NCBI GenBank assembly: GCA_035327585.1
Contig: DAOLDD010000017.1
Span: 6,673-70,672 of the forward strand
DNA length: 64,000 nucleotides
Reading direction: 5' to 3'
Source: JAMLJG01 sp035327585
GTDB lineage: Bacteria; Verrucomicrobiota; Kiritimatiellia; CAIVKH01
Part shown: positions 8,574 through 15,690 of the stretch, piece by piece
Layout: each line of letters opens with the position of its first letter
How positions within the stretch are numbered: the stretch's first letter is position 1
Program-made: the position numbers and the translations under genes
The notes under the pieces: generated by a model
What the model was told of the DNA's origin: nothing
The model's database searches: none
The model's input: the letters and a program-made list of their open reading frames with translations, nothing else

Positions 8574-8628
8574 TTACAACGTCTGTAATTCCTTTTTTCC
8601 CGGCTTACAACGTCTGTAATTTACAGAC
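8574..8628. repeat. Paired 15-bp inverted repeat (locus A), upstream of prfB
   Basis: TTACAACGTCTGTAA occurs at 8574-8588 and again at 8605-8619, 31 bp apart start to start. Each has TTACA/TGTAA arms. The second copy continues into TTTACAGAC, so GTCTGTAATTTACAGAC (8612-8628) is a further perfect palindrome. A C/T-rich tract separates the copies. The same pair with the same spacing occurs at 29344-29389 (locus B). Confidence 0.8.
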
Positions 8629-8637
8629 ATTGGAAGT

Positions 8638-8665
8638 TTGCAGTTGCGCGCGGGCGCGCTATCGT
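8638..8665 (+). promoter_or_regulatory. Putative prfB promoter
   Basis: TTGCAG (8638-8643), a 16-bp spacer and TATCGT (8660-8665) lie just downstream of the paired inverted repeats. The leader then carries GAGGAAGG (8681-8688) before the GTG start at 8697. Confidence 0.45.
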
Positions 8666-8696
8666 TTGCGTTCGTTCGACGAGGAAGGACCGTCAA

Positions 8697-9822
8697 GTGG
8701 CTATTGTTGATTCGCGAGAAGTGCAGCAGCGTGTGGAGTTCGTCCAGCAGAAGCTCGGCGAGCTAAGGGGGTTTCTTTGACGTCGCGGGACGCCGCCGCG
8801 AGTTGGAGGAGCTGGAGGCGCAATCCGCCTCGCCTGGATTCTGGGATGACCCGAACAAGGCGCGGGCCAGCATAGAGAAAACGAACACCCTGAAGGCGCT
8901 GCTCGAACCGTTCGGCAAACTGGAGTCGGACGCCGAGGAAATCGCGCTGCTGCTCGAACTGGCGGAGGGCGAGGCGGAAGGCCCGCAGCAGACCGCCGTA
9001 CTCAAGGAGGCCGGCGAGAAGATCACCGCGCTGGAGACGGAGTATCGCCGCTTCGAATTGCAGTCCCTGCTGTCCGAACGCTTCGACACGAACAACGCCT
9101 ATGTGAACATCAACGCCGGCGCGGGCGGCACGGAGTCGTGCGACTGGGCGATGATGCTGTACCGCATGTACACGCGGTATTGCGAGAACCACGGCTACTC
9201 GGTGGAACTGCTCGACATGCAGCGCGGCGACGAGGCGGGCATCAAGAGCGCGTCGATGCTGGTGACGGGGCCCTATGCCTACGGCTATTTGAAGGCGGAA
9301 CGCGGCGTGCACCGGCTCGTGCGCATCAGCCCGTTCGACGCGGCGAAGCGGCGGCACACCTCCTTCGCGGCGCTCGACGTGGTGGCGGAGGTGGACGACG
9401 CGATCGAGGTTGAAATCAACGACAAGGATCTGCGCGTGGACACGTACCGGTCCAGCGGGGCGGGCGGGCAGCACGTGAACAAGACGGATTCCGCGGTGCG
9501 CATCGTGCATTTGCCGACCGGCATCGTCGTGCAATGCCAGGCCGAGCGCTCGCAGCACTCGAACCGCGACAAGTGCATGAAGATGCTGCGCGCGAAACTG
9601 TACGAATACGAAGTGGACAAGCAGCGCCGCGAGATGGAGAAGTTTTACGGCGACAAGGGTGAAATCGCGTGGGGCCGTCAGATTCGCAGCTACGTGCTGC
9701 AGCCGTACACGATGGTGAAGGACCACCGGACGGACCACGAGAGTGGACAGACGGACGCCGTGTTGGACGGCGACCTCGACGGGTTCATCGAAGCCTACCT
9801 GCGGATGGGGAAGAGGGCGTGA
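8697..9822 (+). CDS. prfB: Peptide chain release factor 2 with programmed +1 frameshift
   Basis: The first 27 codons run from a GTG at 8697 (Shine-Dalgarno GAGGAAGG) to an in-frame TGA at 8778-8780. Shifting +1 at CTT-TGA-C continues the protein from 8779 to 9822, so the CDS is joined 8697-8777 and 8779-9822 (374 residues). Across the junction the protein reads LRGFL-DVAGRR, matching the LRGYL-D junction of E. coli RF2. RF2 hallmarks are the SPF codon-recognition tripeptide (VRISPFDAA) and GGQ (SGAGGQHVN). It releases peptides at UGA and UAA. The frameshift is the classical autoregulation: scarce RF2 favours slippage over termination. The trpC start overlaps the stop, so trp gene translation is coupled to this event. 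Confidence 0.96.
8766..8781 (+). promoter_or_regulatory. RF2 programmed frameshift signal
   Basis: AGGGGG, an internal Shine-Dalgarno-like element, sits exactly 3 nt before CTT TGA C. This is the same sequence and spacing as the E. coli prfB shift site. The slippery codon is CTT at 8775-8777 and the stop is TGA at 8778-8780. Confidence 0.95.
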
Positions 9823-10610
9823 ACATCCTGAGGAAAATCATGGCGGACAAGCGGCGCGAAATCGCGTTGCGCCGCGAGCAGATGTCGCTGCGCGAGATGG
9901 AGCGCCACGCGGCGAAGGTCGCCGACCCGGCGCCGTTCGTGGACGCGTTGCGCGCCGTGCCGATGGGCTTGATCGCCGAGGTCAAACGCCGTTCGCCATC
10001 GGCGGGTCTGATCCGAACGCCCTTTGACCCGGCGGTAATTGCGCGCGGCTACGAGGAGGGCGGCGCGCAGGCGCTGTCGGTGCTGATGGATGGCCCGTAT
10101 TTCGGGGGTGGGGAGGGCGATTTCCGTGCGGTGCGCGAGGCGGTGATGCTGCCGTTGCTCTACAAGGAGTTTGTGCTCGATCCGTGGCAGGTGGCGCACG
10201 CGCGCGCGATTGGCGCGTCGGCCGTCCTGCTCATCGTCGCGGCGCTGCCCGCGAAGACGCTGTCGGAATTGCACGGCCTGATTTTGAAATCGGGACTCAC
10301 GCCGCTGGTGGAAGTCCATGACCGCCGCGAGATGGATGCCGCCATCGACCTCGGTGCTCGGTGCATCGGCATCAACAACCGCAATTTGAAAACGTTCGCG
10401 ACGACGCTGGAGACGACGTTTGCCCTGGCGGAACGCGCGCCGCGCGGCGTCTGCCTCGTGAGCGAGAGCGGGATCGCTTCGGCGGAGGATGTGGTGCAGG
10501 TGCGGGCGGCGGGCGCGCATGCGGTGCTGGTGGGCGAACATCTGCTGCGCCAGCGCAGCGTGAAGCGCGCGGTGCGAAACTTAATGGGGCGCGCATGGGC
10601 CACTTCGTAA
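9819..10610 (+). CDS. trpC: Indole-3-glycerol phosphate synthase
   Basis: This 263-residue TIM-barrel enzyme forms indole-3-glycerol phosphate from CdRP in tryptophan synthesis. Motifs are ILRKIMADKRREI at the N-terminus, LIAEVKRRSPSAG (catalytic Lys), YKEFVLD, GINNRNL and VSESGI (phosphate binding). The start is the GTG at 9819, whose GTGA overlaps the prfB stop; an in-frame ATG at 9840 would cut into the conserved N-terminal helix. It overlaps trpF by 16 nt. Confidence 0.93.
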   Translation: MNILRKIMADKRREIALRREQMSLREMERHAAKVADPAPFVDALRAVPMGLIAEVKRRSPSAGLIRTPFDPAVIARGYEEGGAQALSVLMDGPYFGGGEGDFRAVREAVMLPLLYKEFVLDPWQVAHARAIGASAVLLIVAALPAKTLSELHGLILKSGLTPLVEVHDRREMDAAIDLGARCIGINNRNLKTFATTLETTFALAERAPRGVCLVSESGIASAEDVVQVRAAGAHAVLVGEHLLRQRSVKRAVRNLMGRAWATS

Positions 10611-11242
10611 AAATTTGCGGGCTGGCGAATGCCGATGATGTCGACGCCGTGGCAGCGCTGCGACCCGATGCGATGGGATTCGTGCTGTGGCCGCCGTCGA
10701 AACGCGCCGTGCGGGTGGAGCAACTGGCGGAGTGGACGCCGCGCGTACCGACGGGGATTCGCAAGGTGGGTGTCTTCGTTGATGCCACGCCCGATGAGGT
10801 TTTGCGCGCGATGGAGCAGGGCGGGTTGGATGTGGCGCAGTTGCACGGGCGCGAGCGGGCGGACGATTTCCGCAAGTTCCCGCGTCCGATTTGGCGCGCG
10901 GTGAGTCTGCGTGGCGATGGCGGCGCGAAGGCGCAACTGGCGCCGGCGGATCTGGCCGCGATCGACGGTTGGTCCGTTGACGCGTACCTGGTGGACACCT
11001 ATAGTCCGTCGGCACCGGGCGGAACGGGTTTGGTGGGGAACTGGGAACTGGCCCGCGCCTTTGTGGAACGGGCGGACCGACCGGTGTTGCTGGCGGGCGG
11101 ATTGACGGCGGGCAACGTGCGTGAAGCCCTCGCGGCGGTGAAGCCGTGGGGCGCGGACGTGAGTTCAGGTGTCGAGCGCACGCCGGGGCGAAAGGATATC
11201 GAGCAGGTGAGGGAGTTTATCAAACAATGCCGCGCGGAATAA
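10595..11242 (+). CDS. trpF: Phosphoribosylanthranilate isomerase
   Basis: This 215-residue TIM-barrel enzyme isomerises PRA to CdRP. It begins VKICGLANADDV (the family KICG motif with the catalytic Cys), followed by GFVLWPPSKRAV, VGVFVDATPDEV, QLHG and, near the C-terminus, LAGGLTAGNV and DVSSGVERTPGRKD (phosphate-binding end). The ATG at 10595 lies inside the end of trpC, and the gene end overlaps the trpB start by 16 nt, so the three genes are translationally coupled. Confidence 0.94.
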   Translation: MGHFVKICGLANADDVDAVAALRPDAMGFVLWPPSKRAVRVEQLAEWTPRVPTGIRKVGVFVDATPDEVLRAMEQGGLDVAQLHGRERADDFRKFPRPIWRAVSLRGDGGAKAQLAPADLAAIDGWSVDAYLVDTYSPSAPGGTGLVGNWELARAFVERADRPVLLAGGLTAGNVREALAAVKPWGADVSSGVERTPGRKDIEQVREFIKQCRAE

Positions 11243-12447
11243 CAGAGCCGGATGCACGGGGCCATTTTGGTCCTTACGGCGGCATGTATGTGCCGGAAAC
11301 CTTGATGTCGCCGCTACAGGAGCTGGCGGCGGAGTACGCCCGGGTCCGCCGCGACGCGGCGTTCCGGCGCGAGTTGAATCACTACCTGGTTGATTTCGTT
11401 GGCCGCCCGACGCCGCTTTATCATGCGCGTCGTCTCTCGGAGGAGATCGGTGCAAAGGTCTACCTCAAACGCGAGGACCTCTGTCACACGGGAGCGCACA
11501 AGATTAATAATTCGCTGGGGCAGGTGTTGCTGGCGCGGCGGATGGGCAAGCAGCGCATCATCGCGGAGACGGGCGCGGGCCAGCACGGCGTGGCGACCGC
11601 GACGGTCGCGGCGATGTTCGGCTTGGAATGCGTCATCTACATGGGCGCGGTCGACATGGAGCGGCAGGCGTTGAACGTCTCGCGCATGCGGCGGTTGGGC
11701 GCGACCGTCGTCGCGGTGACGGCGGGGCAGCAGACGTTGAAGGAAGCGATCAGCGAGGCGATGCGCGACTGGGTGACAAATGTGCGCACGACGCATTACA
11801 TCCTTGGCTCGGCGCTTGGCGCGCATCCGTATCCGATGATGGTCCGCGATTTCCAGAGTGTGGTGGGGCGCGAGGCGCGCAGGCAAATCCTGAAGGCGGA
11901 GCGGCGCCTGCCGACGCACATCATCGCGTGCGTGGGCGGCGGCAGCAACGCGATCGGCATATTTTATCCCTTCATCGCCGACAAGGGCGTACGCCTGATC
12001 GGTGTGGAGGCGGGTGGCGAGGCGATCCGGGCGGGTCGGCACGCAGCGCGTTTCGCCGGGGGTCGCGTCGGTATTTTGCAGGGCACGCGGACCTACGTGT
12101 TGCAGGACGCGGATGGCCAGATCCAACTCACGCACTCCGTGAGCGCGGGTCTGGACTATGCGGCGATCGGGCCCGAACACGCGCTCTTGCGCGACTTGAA
12201 GCGCGCGGAATACCGGCATGTGAACGACGCCGAGGCGATGAAGGGTGTGAATGCGCTCTGCCGGCTGGAAGGCATTCTGCCGGCGCTGGAGACCGCGCAT
12301 GCCGTGGCGTACGTCTTGAAAACGCGCAAGCAGTACAAACGGCGCGATCTACTGGTGATTAATATCTCGGGACGTGGCGACAAGGACGTGCAGCAGATGG
12401 AAGCGTGGGACCGTGACCATGCGAAGGGCGGGGGCAGTCCGGCATGA
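11227..12447 (+). CDS. trpB: Tryptophan synthase beta subunit (classical TrpB)
   Basis: This 406-residue PLP enzyme couples indole to serine. Hallmarks are FGPYGGMYVPETL at the N-terminus, GRPTPLYHARRLSE, KREDLCHTGAHKINN (PLP lysine), AETGAGQHGVATA (catalytic Glu), CVGGGSNAIG (phosphate loop) and NISGRGDKD. This is TrpB1, which normally complexes with TrpA. In many operons trpA follows trpB directly, but here the next gene is yicC, joined by an ATGA overlap. TrpA must lie elsewhere if present. Confidence 0.95.
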   Translation: MPRGITEPDARGHFGPYGGMYVPETLMSPLQELAAEYARVRRDAAFRRELNHYLVDFVGRPTPLYHARRLSEEIGAKVYLKREDLCHTGAHKINNSLGQVLLARRMGKQRIIAETGAGQHGVATATVAAMFGLECVIYMGAVDMERQALNVSRMRRLGATVVAVTAGQQTLKEAISEAMRDWVTNVRTTHYILGSALGAHPYPMMVRDFQSVVGREARRQILKAERRLPTHIIACVGGGSNAIGIFYPFIADKGVRLIGVEAGGEAIRAGRHAARFAGGRVGILQGTRTYVLQDADGQIQLTHSVSAGLDYAAIGPEHALLRDLKRAEYRHVNDAEAMKGVNALCRLEGILPALETAHAVAYVLKTRKQYKRRDLLVINISGRGDKDVQQMEAWDRDHAKGGGSPA

Positions 12448-13328
12448 GCACCCGCAGCATGACCGGCCATGGTCGCGCGTATGCGCAGGCGAATGGTTTG
12501 CGCGTGGAGGTGGAGGTCGCCTCGGTTAATCGCAAGCAACTGGATGTATCCCTCTCCATCGCGCGGTCCCTGTCTTCCCTCGAGGCGCGCATCCAGGAAA
12601 TGATCGCCGCCGTTCTCGCGCGCGGGCGAATTTCCGTGGACGTCAGCGTGCGCCCCACGGCAGGCCAGTCCGGCAACGCGGTCCAGGTGAATGAATCCCT
12701 GGCGAAGGCGTATCTCGCCGCCCTGCGACGAGCCGGCAAACGCCTGTCCGTGCGCGACGATCTGGCGCTCTCCCACGTGCTGGAACTTCCCGGCGTGCTG
12801 CAGGTGACCGCGGTGGCGGATGATCCGGAGGCGGTCTGGGGCGTGCTCAAGGACGCGCTGGCGAAGGCGCTGGCGAATTTGGATCGGATGCGTCGGCGCG
12901 AGGGAACAGCGCTCGCGCGCGATGTTTCGGCCCGCCTCGACCGGCTCGATGCCCTGAACCGCGAGATCAAAGCGCACAGTCCGGCGTCGACGGCGCGGTA
13001 TCGCGAAGCGCTCACCCGGCGGCTTGCGGCGATACGGACGGAGTCCGGAATATCCCCGGAGCGCATCGAACGCGAGGTGATCCTGTTCGCCGACCGCTCG
13101 GATGTGACGGAAGAGACGACGCGGATCACGAGCCACGTGAAGCAGGCCCGCGAAATCCTCCGCAGCCCGGAACCGGCGGGCAAGTCCCTCGATTTTCTCG
13201 CGCAGGAGCTTTCCCGCGAGATCAATACCATTGGATCAAAGGCCTCGGACGCGGAGATCGGACGCCGCGTCGTGGTGTTCAAAACGGAGCTGGATCGCCT
13301 GCGCGAGCAGGTCCAGAACATACAATGA
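12444..13328 (+). CDS. yicC: YicC family endoribonuclease-like protein
   Basis: This 294-residue protein has the YicC N-terminus (RSMTGHGRA, residues about 4-12) followed by VEVASVNRKQLDV. The DUF1732 C-terminal signature is VDFLAQEL-like: SLDFLAQELSREINTIGSKASDAEIG. E. coli YicC is reported to be an endoribonuclease acting with RNA-degradation factors. The central region is charged and helical. It is very commonly adjacent to gmk, as here, with ATGA overlaps to both trpB and gmk. Confidence 0.9.
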   Translation: MSTRSMTGHGRAYAQANGLRVEVEVASVNRKQLDVSLSIARSLSSLEARIQEMIAAVLARGRISVDVSVRPTAGQSGNAVQVNESLAKAYLAALRRAGKRLSVRDDLALSHVLELPGVLQVTAVADDPEAVWGVLKDALAKALANLDRMRRREGTALARDVSARLDRLDALNREIKAHSPASTARYREALTRRLAAIRTESGISPERIEREVILFADRSDVTEETTRITSHVKQAREILRSPEPAGKSLDFLAQELSREINTIGSKASDAEIGRRVVVFKTELDRLREQVQNIQ

Positions 13329-13948
13329 TTGAACTGCCCGTGCGCTCCCTGCTCGTCGTCGTCTCAGCTCCTTCCGGCGGCGGCAAGACCACGCTCTGCG
13401 AGCGCCTGCTCGGCGAGTTCCACCAGATGGTGTATTCCGTTTCGTGCACCACGCGCGCCCCGCGCGATGGCGAGACGGATGGAACGGATTATTATTTCAT
13501 CAGCGATGAGGAGTTTGAACGGCGCGTGCAGGCCAACGAATTCGTTGAGCACGCGACGGTGCATGGCCATCGTTACGGCACCCTGCGCCGTTTCATCGAG
13601 CGCGGTTTCGCGTCGGGGCGCGATGTGTTGATGGATATCGATGTGCAGGGTGCGGAACAGATCCGCGCGAGCCTCGCATCGCTGCCGCCGTCCGATCCGC
13701 TCTGCCGCGGTTTTGTCGATGTCTTCATCGCTCCGCCGTCGATCGACGTGCTGCGCAAGCGACTTCATCTGCGCGGCAAGGATGCCGACGCCGTGATTGA
13801 GCGCCGCCTGCAACAGGCGGAAAATGAATTGCAGCGCTGGCGCGAGTATCGCTATCTCATCGTCAATGACCGGCTCGATGCTTCGTACGACGCGCTGCGC
13901 GCGATCATCGTCGCGGAGCATCATCGCTTGTTGAATGCGACAGCATGA
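13325..13948 (+). CDS. gmk: Guanylate kinase
   Basis: This 207-residue P-loop kinase phosphorylates GMP to GDP. It shows LLVVVSAPSGGGKTTLCERLL (Walker A, about residues 9-24), VSCTTRAPRDGETDGTDYYF (GMP-binding), EFVEHATVHGHRYGT and DVLMDIDVQGAEQIR. Length is normal for the family. It ends the operon that began with prfB, and no clear terminator follows. Confidence 0.95.
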   Translation: MIELPVRSLLVVVSAPSGGGKTTLCERLLGEFHQMVYSVSCTTRAPRDGETDGTDYYFISDEEFERRVQANEFVEHATVHGHRYGTLRRFIERGFASGRDVLMDIDVQGAEQIRASLASLPPSDPLCRGFVDVFIAPPSIDVLRKRLHLRGKDADAVIERRLQQAENELQRWREYRYLIVNDRLDASYDALRAIIVAEHHRLLNATA

Positions 13949-14271
13949 ACGATTTGAAAAATTTTTTGCGACTCCTGTTGACTGCGCGCGAACGTGTTTC
14001 TATTCTGTCAGCAACACGGTAGGCAATGGTGAGTACGCAACAGAAAATTTTTGATCGCTTCGATGCATCAAACTCTCGTGGCTGACATCTTCCACTTTTC
14101 CGTTTTTTGTTTCCGCCTTCTGGCGGGCGAAGTCCATCTGACTTCAGCCCGCGTCGCCGGGCCGGGCCGCGCCCGTGAAACCACTCGACTGATGGACGGG
14201 ATTTCCGCGGCGTAATTCGCCCGCAACGATCGCTGAAACAAACAACACAACAGGGAAGGGAGGGATTGAAG
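13949..14271. other. Intergenic region with a promoter and a long leader
   Basis: About 320 bp with no convincing gene. It holds a good promoter (TTGACT at 13978-13983, 17-bp spacer, TATTCT at 14001-14006). This would give the small lysine-rich ORF a leader of about 260 nt, long enough for a structured leader or a separate small RNA. No known RNA family was recognised. Confidence 0.4.
13978..14006 (+). promoter_or_regulatory. Sigma-70-like promoter upstream of the lysine-rich mini-protein
   Basis: TTGACT, 17 bp, TATTCT. It lies just after gmk and reads toward the 21-residue ORF at 14272. Confidence 0.55.
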
Positions 14272-14337
14272 ATGGCGAAAAAGAAAGCTGCCAAGAAAGC
14301 CGTTGCCAAGAAGCCCGCGGCCAAGAAGAAAAAGTAG
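14272..14337 (+). CDS. 21-residue Lys/Ala-rich histone-tail-like peptide
   Basis: The ORF encodes MAKKKAAKKAVAKKPAAKKKK (21 residues), more than half lysine, in an AKK/PAAKK pattern like histone H1 and Hc1-type DNA-binding tails. GGGAAGGGAGGG lies about 8-15 nt before the ATG, a strong ribosome-binding site. A promoter lies upstream and two hairpins, the second with a T run, follow directly. This packaging argues for an expressed gene although it is very short. Its likely role is non-specific nucleic-acid binding, by composition only. It could also be a remnant of a longer histone-like gene. Confidence 0.6.
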   Translation: MAKKKAAKKAVAKKPAAKKKK

Positions 14338-14350
14338 GGCTTAAAAAAGA

Positions 14351-14428
14351 TCTAGACCGCATTGCTGCGGCCTAGACGTGAAATGACGACTCGCGACCTC
14401 AAATCAAAGAGTCGTCATTTCATTTTTC
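14351..14428 (+). terminator. Tandem hairpins ending the mini-protein transcript
   Basis: First hairpin: TCTAGACCGC (14351-14360) with GCGGCCTAGA (14367-14376), one mismatch. Second: GAAATGACGACTC (14380-14392) with GAGTCGTCATTTC (14409-14421), followed by ATTTTT. The second is a clear rho-independent terminator. Confidence 0.85.
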
Positions 14429-14474
14429 TACTACCGGAGTCGCGTCAACCCACGCAAGCCCTTAGCGATACAAG

Positions 14475-14529
14475 TTGACACCCCTACCGCCGGTAGGCTA
14501 CGGGAATAGGGCACACGCCACATCTTGTG
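14475..14529 (+). promoter_or_regulatory. nrdR upstream region: -35 box and two palindromes
   Basis: TTGACA at 14475-14480 is followed by the perfect inverted repeat CCTACC-gcc-GGTAGG (14483-14497), placed where a promoter spacer would be. A second one, GCCACA-tct-TGTGGC (14515-14529), lies 13 bp before the start codon. No strong -10 is seen (TACGGG at 14499 is a poor fit). NrdR binds ACA...TGT-type boxes, so autoregulation at the second palindrome is possible. Confidence 0.4.
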
Positions 14530-14542
14530 GCCCCAAAACGCC

Positions 14543-14998
14543 ATGCGATGCCCAAAATGCAGCCACCAGGATGACAAGGTCATCGACAGCCGGACGGTCC
14601 GGAACGGCGATGTCATTCGCCGCCGGCGCGTTTGCTTGAAGTGCGGGTACCGGTTCACGACCTACGAAGAGGTGGTCAAGGCAGGCCTGCGCATCATCAA
14701 GCGGGATGGCCGCCATGAAGAGTTGGACCGCAAGAAACTCTTAAGCGGCATCGAACGAGCCTGCGAGAAGCGACCGATCAGCGCACAGCAGATTGAGTCG
14801 ATGGTCGATGCCATCATCAGCGAACTGGAGAGCGAGTACGAGCGCGAGGTGCCGTCGACCATCATCGGGCAGAAGGTGATGGACAAGTTGGAGGAGCTCG
14901 ACGAAGTGGCATACGTCCGCTTCGCTTCCGTGTACCGCCGCTTCCGCGATGTGAATCAGTTCCTCAGCGAGGTGGAAGGACTGATTGGGCGCGAATGA
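14543..14998 (+). CDS. nrdR: Transcriptional repressor NrdR
   Basis: This 151-residue protein has an N-terminal zinc ribbon: MRCPKCSHQDDKVIDSR (first CxxC) and CLKCGYRFTTYE (second CxxC). An ATP-cone domain follows, with VIKRDGR-like RIIKRDGRHEELDRKKL at residues about 50-66. NrdR represses ribonucleotide reductase genes by sensing dATP/ATP. The start is the ATG that opens the conserved MRCPKC; the frame extends upstream only to non-conserved codons. The stop overlaps the next gene by 4 nt. Confidence 0.95.
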   Translation: MRCPKCSHQDDKVIDSRTVRNGDVIRRRRVCLKCGYRFTTYEEVVKAGLRIIKRDGRHEELDRKKLLSGIERACEKRPISAQQIESMVDAIISELESEYEREVPSTIIGQKVMDKLEELDEVAYVRFASVYRRFRDVNQFLSEVEGLIGRE

Positions 14999-15627
14999 TT
15001 GTTCCCGAACCAACGACCACCGCACCGCGTCATGAACTCGAGCCGTTGGTGCTCGCGGCGATGCGCGCGAATCCGCCGGCCTCCGATACGATGCGCGCCG
15101 CGTGGGACTCCGTGTTGCAGGTCATCGACGACGCGCGCCAGCCGTTGTTGCGACGTCCGGATGCGGCGGCGTTGCTCTTTGCCAAGGCGCTGGCCTCCTG
15201 CCAGCAGCCGGAGGCGGCCCGTGCATTTCTGGCGATGACGCCCTGCGTCTCGGTTGTAGCGGACCGTGTTCAGCTGTCATCGCTTTCCCTGTCGGCGATT
15301 CGAGCCCTGGCGTCCGGGGTGATCCGTCCGATTCCTGATTCCGCGTTGAGTCCGGGCGGCCTCGCGGTGGTCGTGGATGGTACGCCGTTCCGCGCGGGGA
15401 GCGATTTCGAACTCGATTTCGTGGTGCTGCCGGTCCTGCGCCGCCTGCTGGAGGACGCGGTGGAATTCGTTTCGACGAATGAGGCGCGGGGAGTGATCGC
15501 GCTGCGGGGCTGGCTGACGCCGACCGGGGGCGCGGGTCCCAATGCGATCCGTCGCGATGCGGTCGAAACCATGCTCGCGCAACTCGCGCGCGGCGATCAC
15601 GCCCCGGTGCTGGTGTGGCAGGATTGA
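14995..15627 (+). CDS. Hypothetical protein coupled to nrdR
   Basis: This 210-residue protein was not recognised. It has no signal peptide or membrane segment and is rich in Ala, Leu and Arg. The N-terminal half looks helical (residues about 15-75), and the C-terminal half contains alternating segments such as LAVVVDGTPFRAG and GVIALRGWLTPTGGAGPN, more typical of beta structure. The ATG at 14995 overlaps the nrdR stop (ATGA), implying coupled translation. The leuC promoter follows immediately. Codon usage resembles its neighbours, so it is probably a real lineage-specific gene. Confidence 0.6.
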   Translation: MIVPEPTTTAPRHELEPLVLAAMRANPPASDTMRAAWDSVLQVIDDARQPLLRRPDAAALLFAKALASCQQPEAARAFLAMTPCVSVVADRVQLSSLSLSAIRALASGVIRPIPDSALSPGGLAVVVDGTPFRAGSDFELDFVVLPVLRRLLEDAVEFVSTNEARGVIALRGWLTPTGGAGPNAIRRDAVETMLAQLARGDHAPVLVWQD

Positions 15628-15651
15628 TGCGCGGCGGGCCGCGATCAATTC

Positions 15652-15680
15652 TTGAATCCCGCGTCGTGTCGCCCTATAAC
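15652..15680 (+). promoter_or_regulatory. leuC promoter
   Basis: TTGAAT (15652-15657), a 17-bp spacer and TATAAC (15675-15680), a good sigma-70 match. The ATG is only 10 nt after the -10, so the mRNA would have a leader of about 3 nt or none. No leucine attenuator fits in this space. Confidence 0.65.
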
Positions 15681-15690
15681 GTCCTTCCTT

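Noticed and set aside
8574..8628. Paired repeat considered as a short CRISPR array
   Set aside because: Only two 15-bp repeats with a 16-bp gap, no cas genes, and the gap sequence is similar at both loci, unlike spacers.
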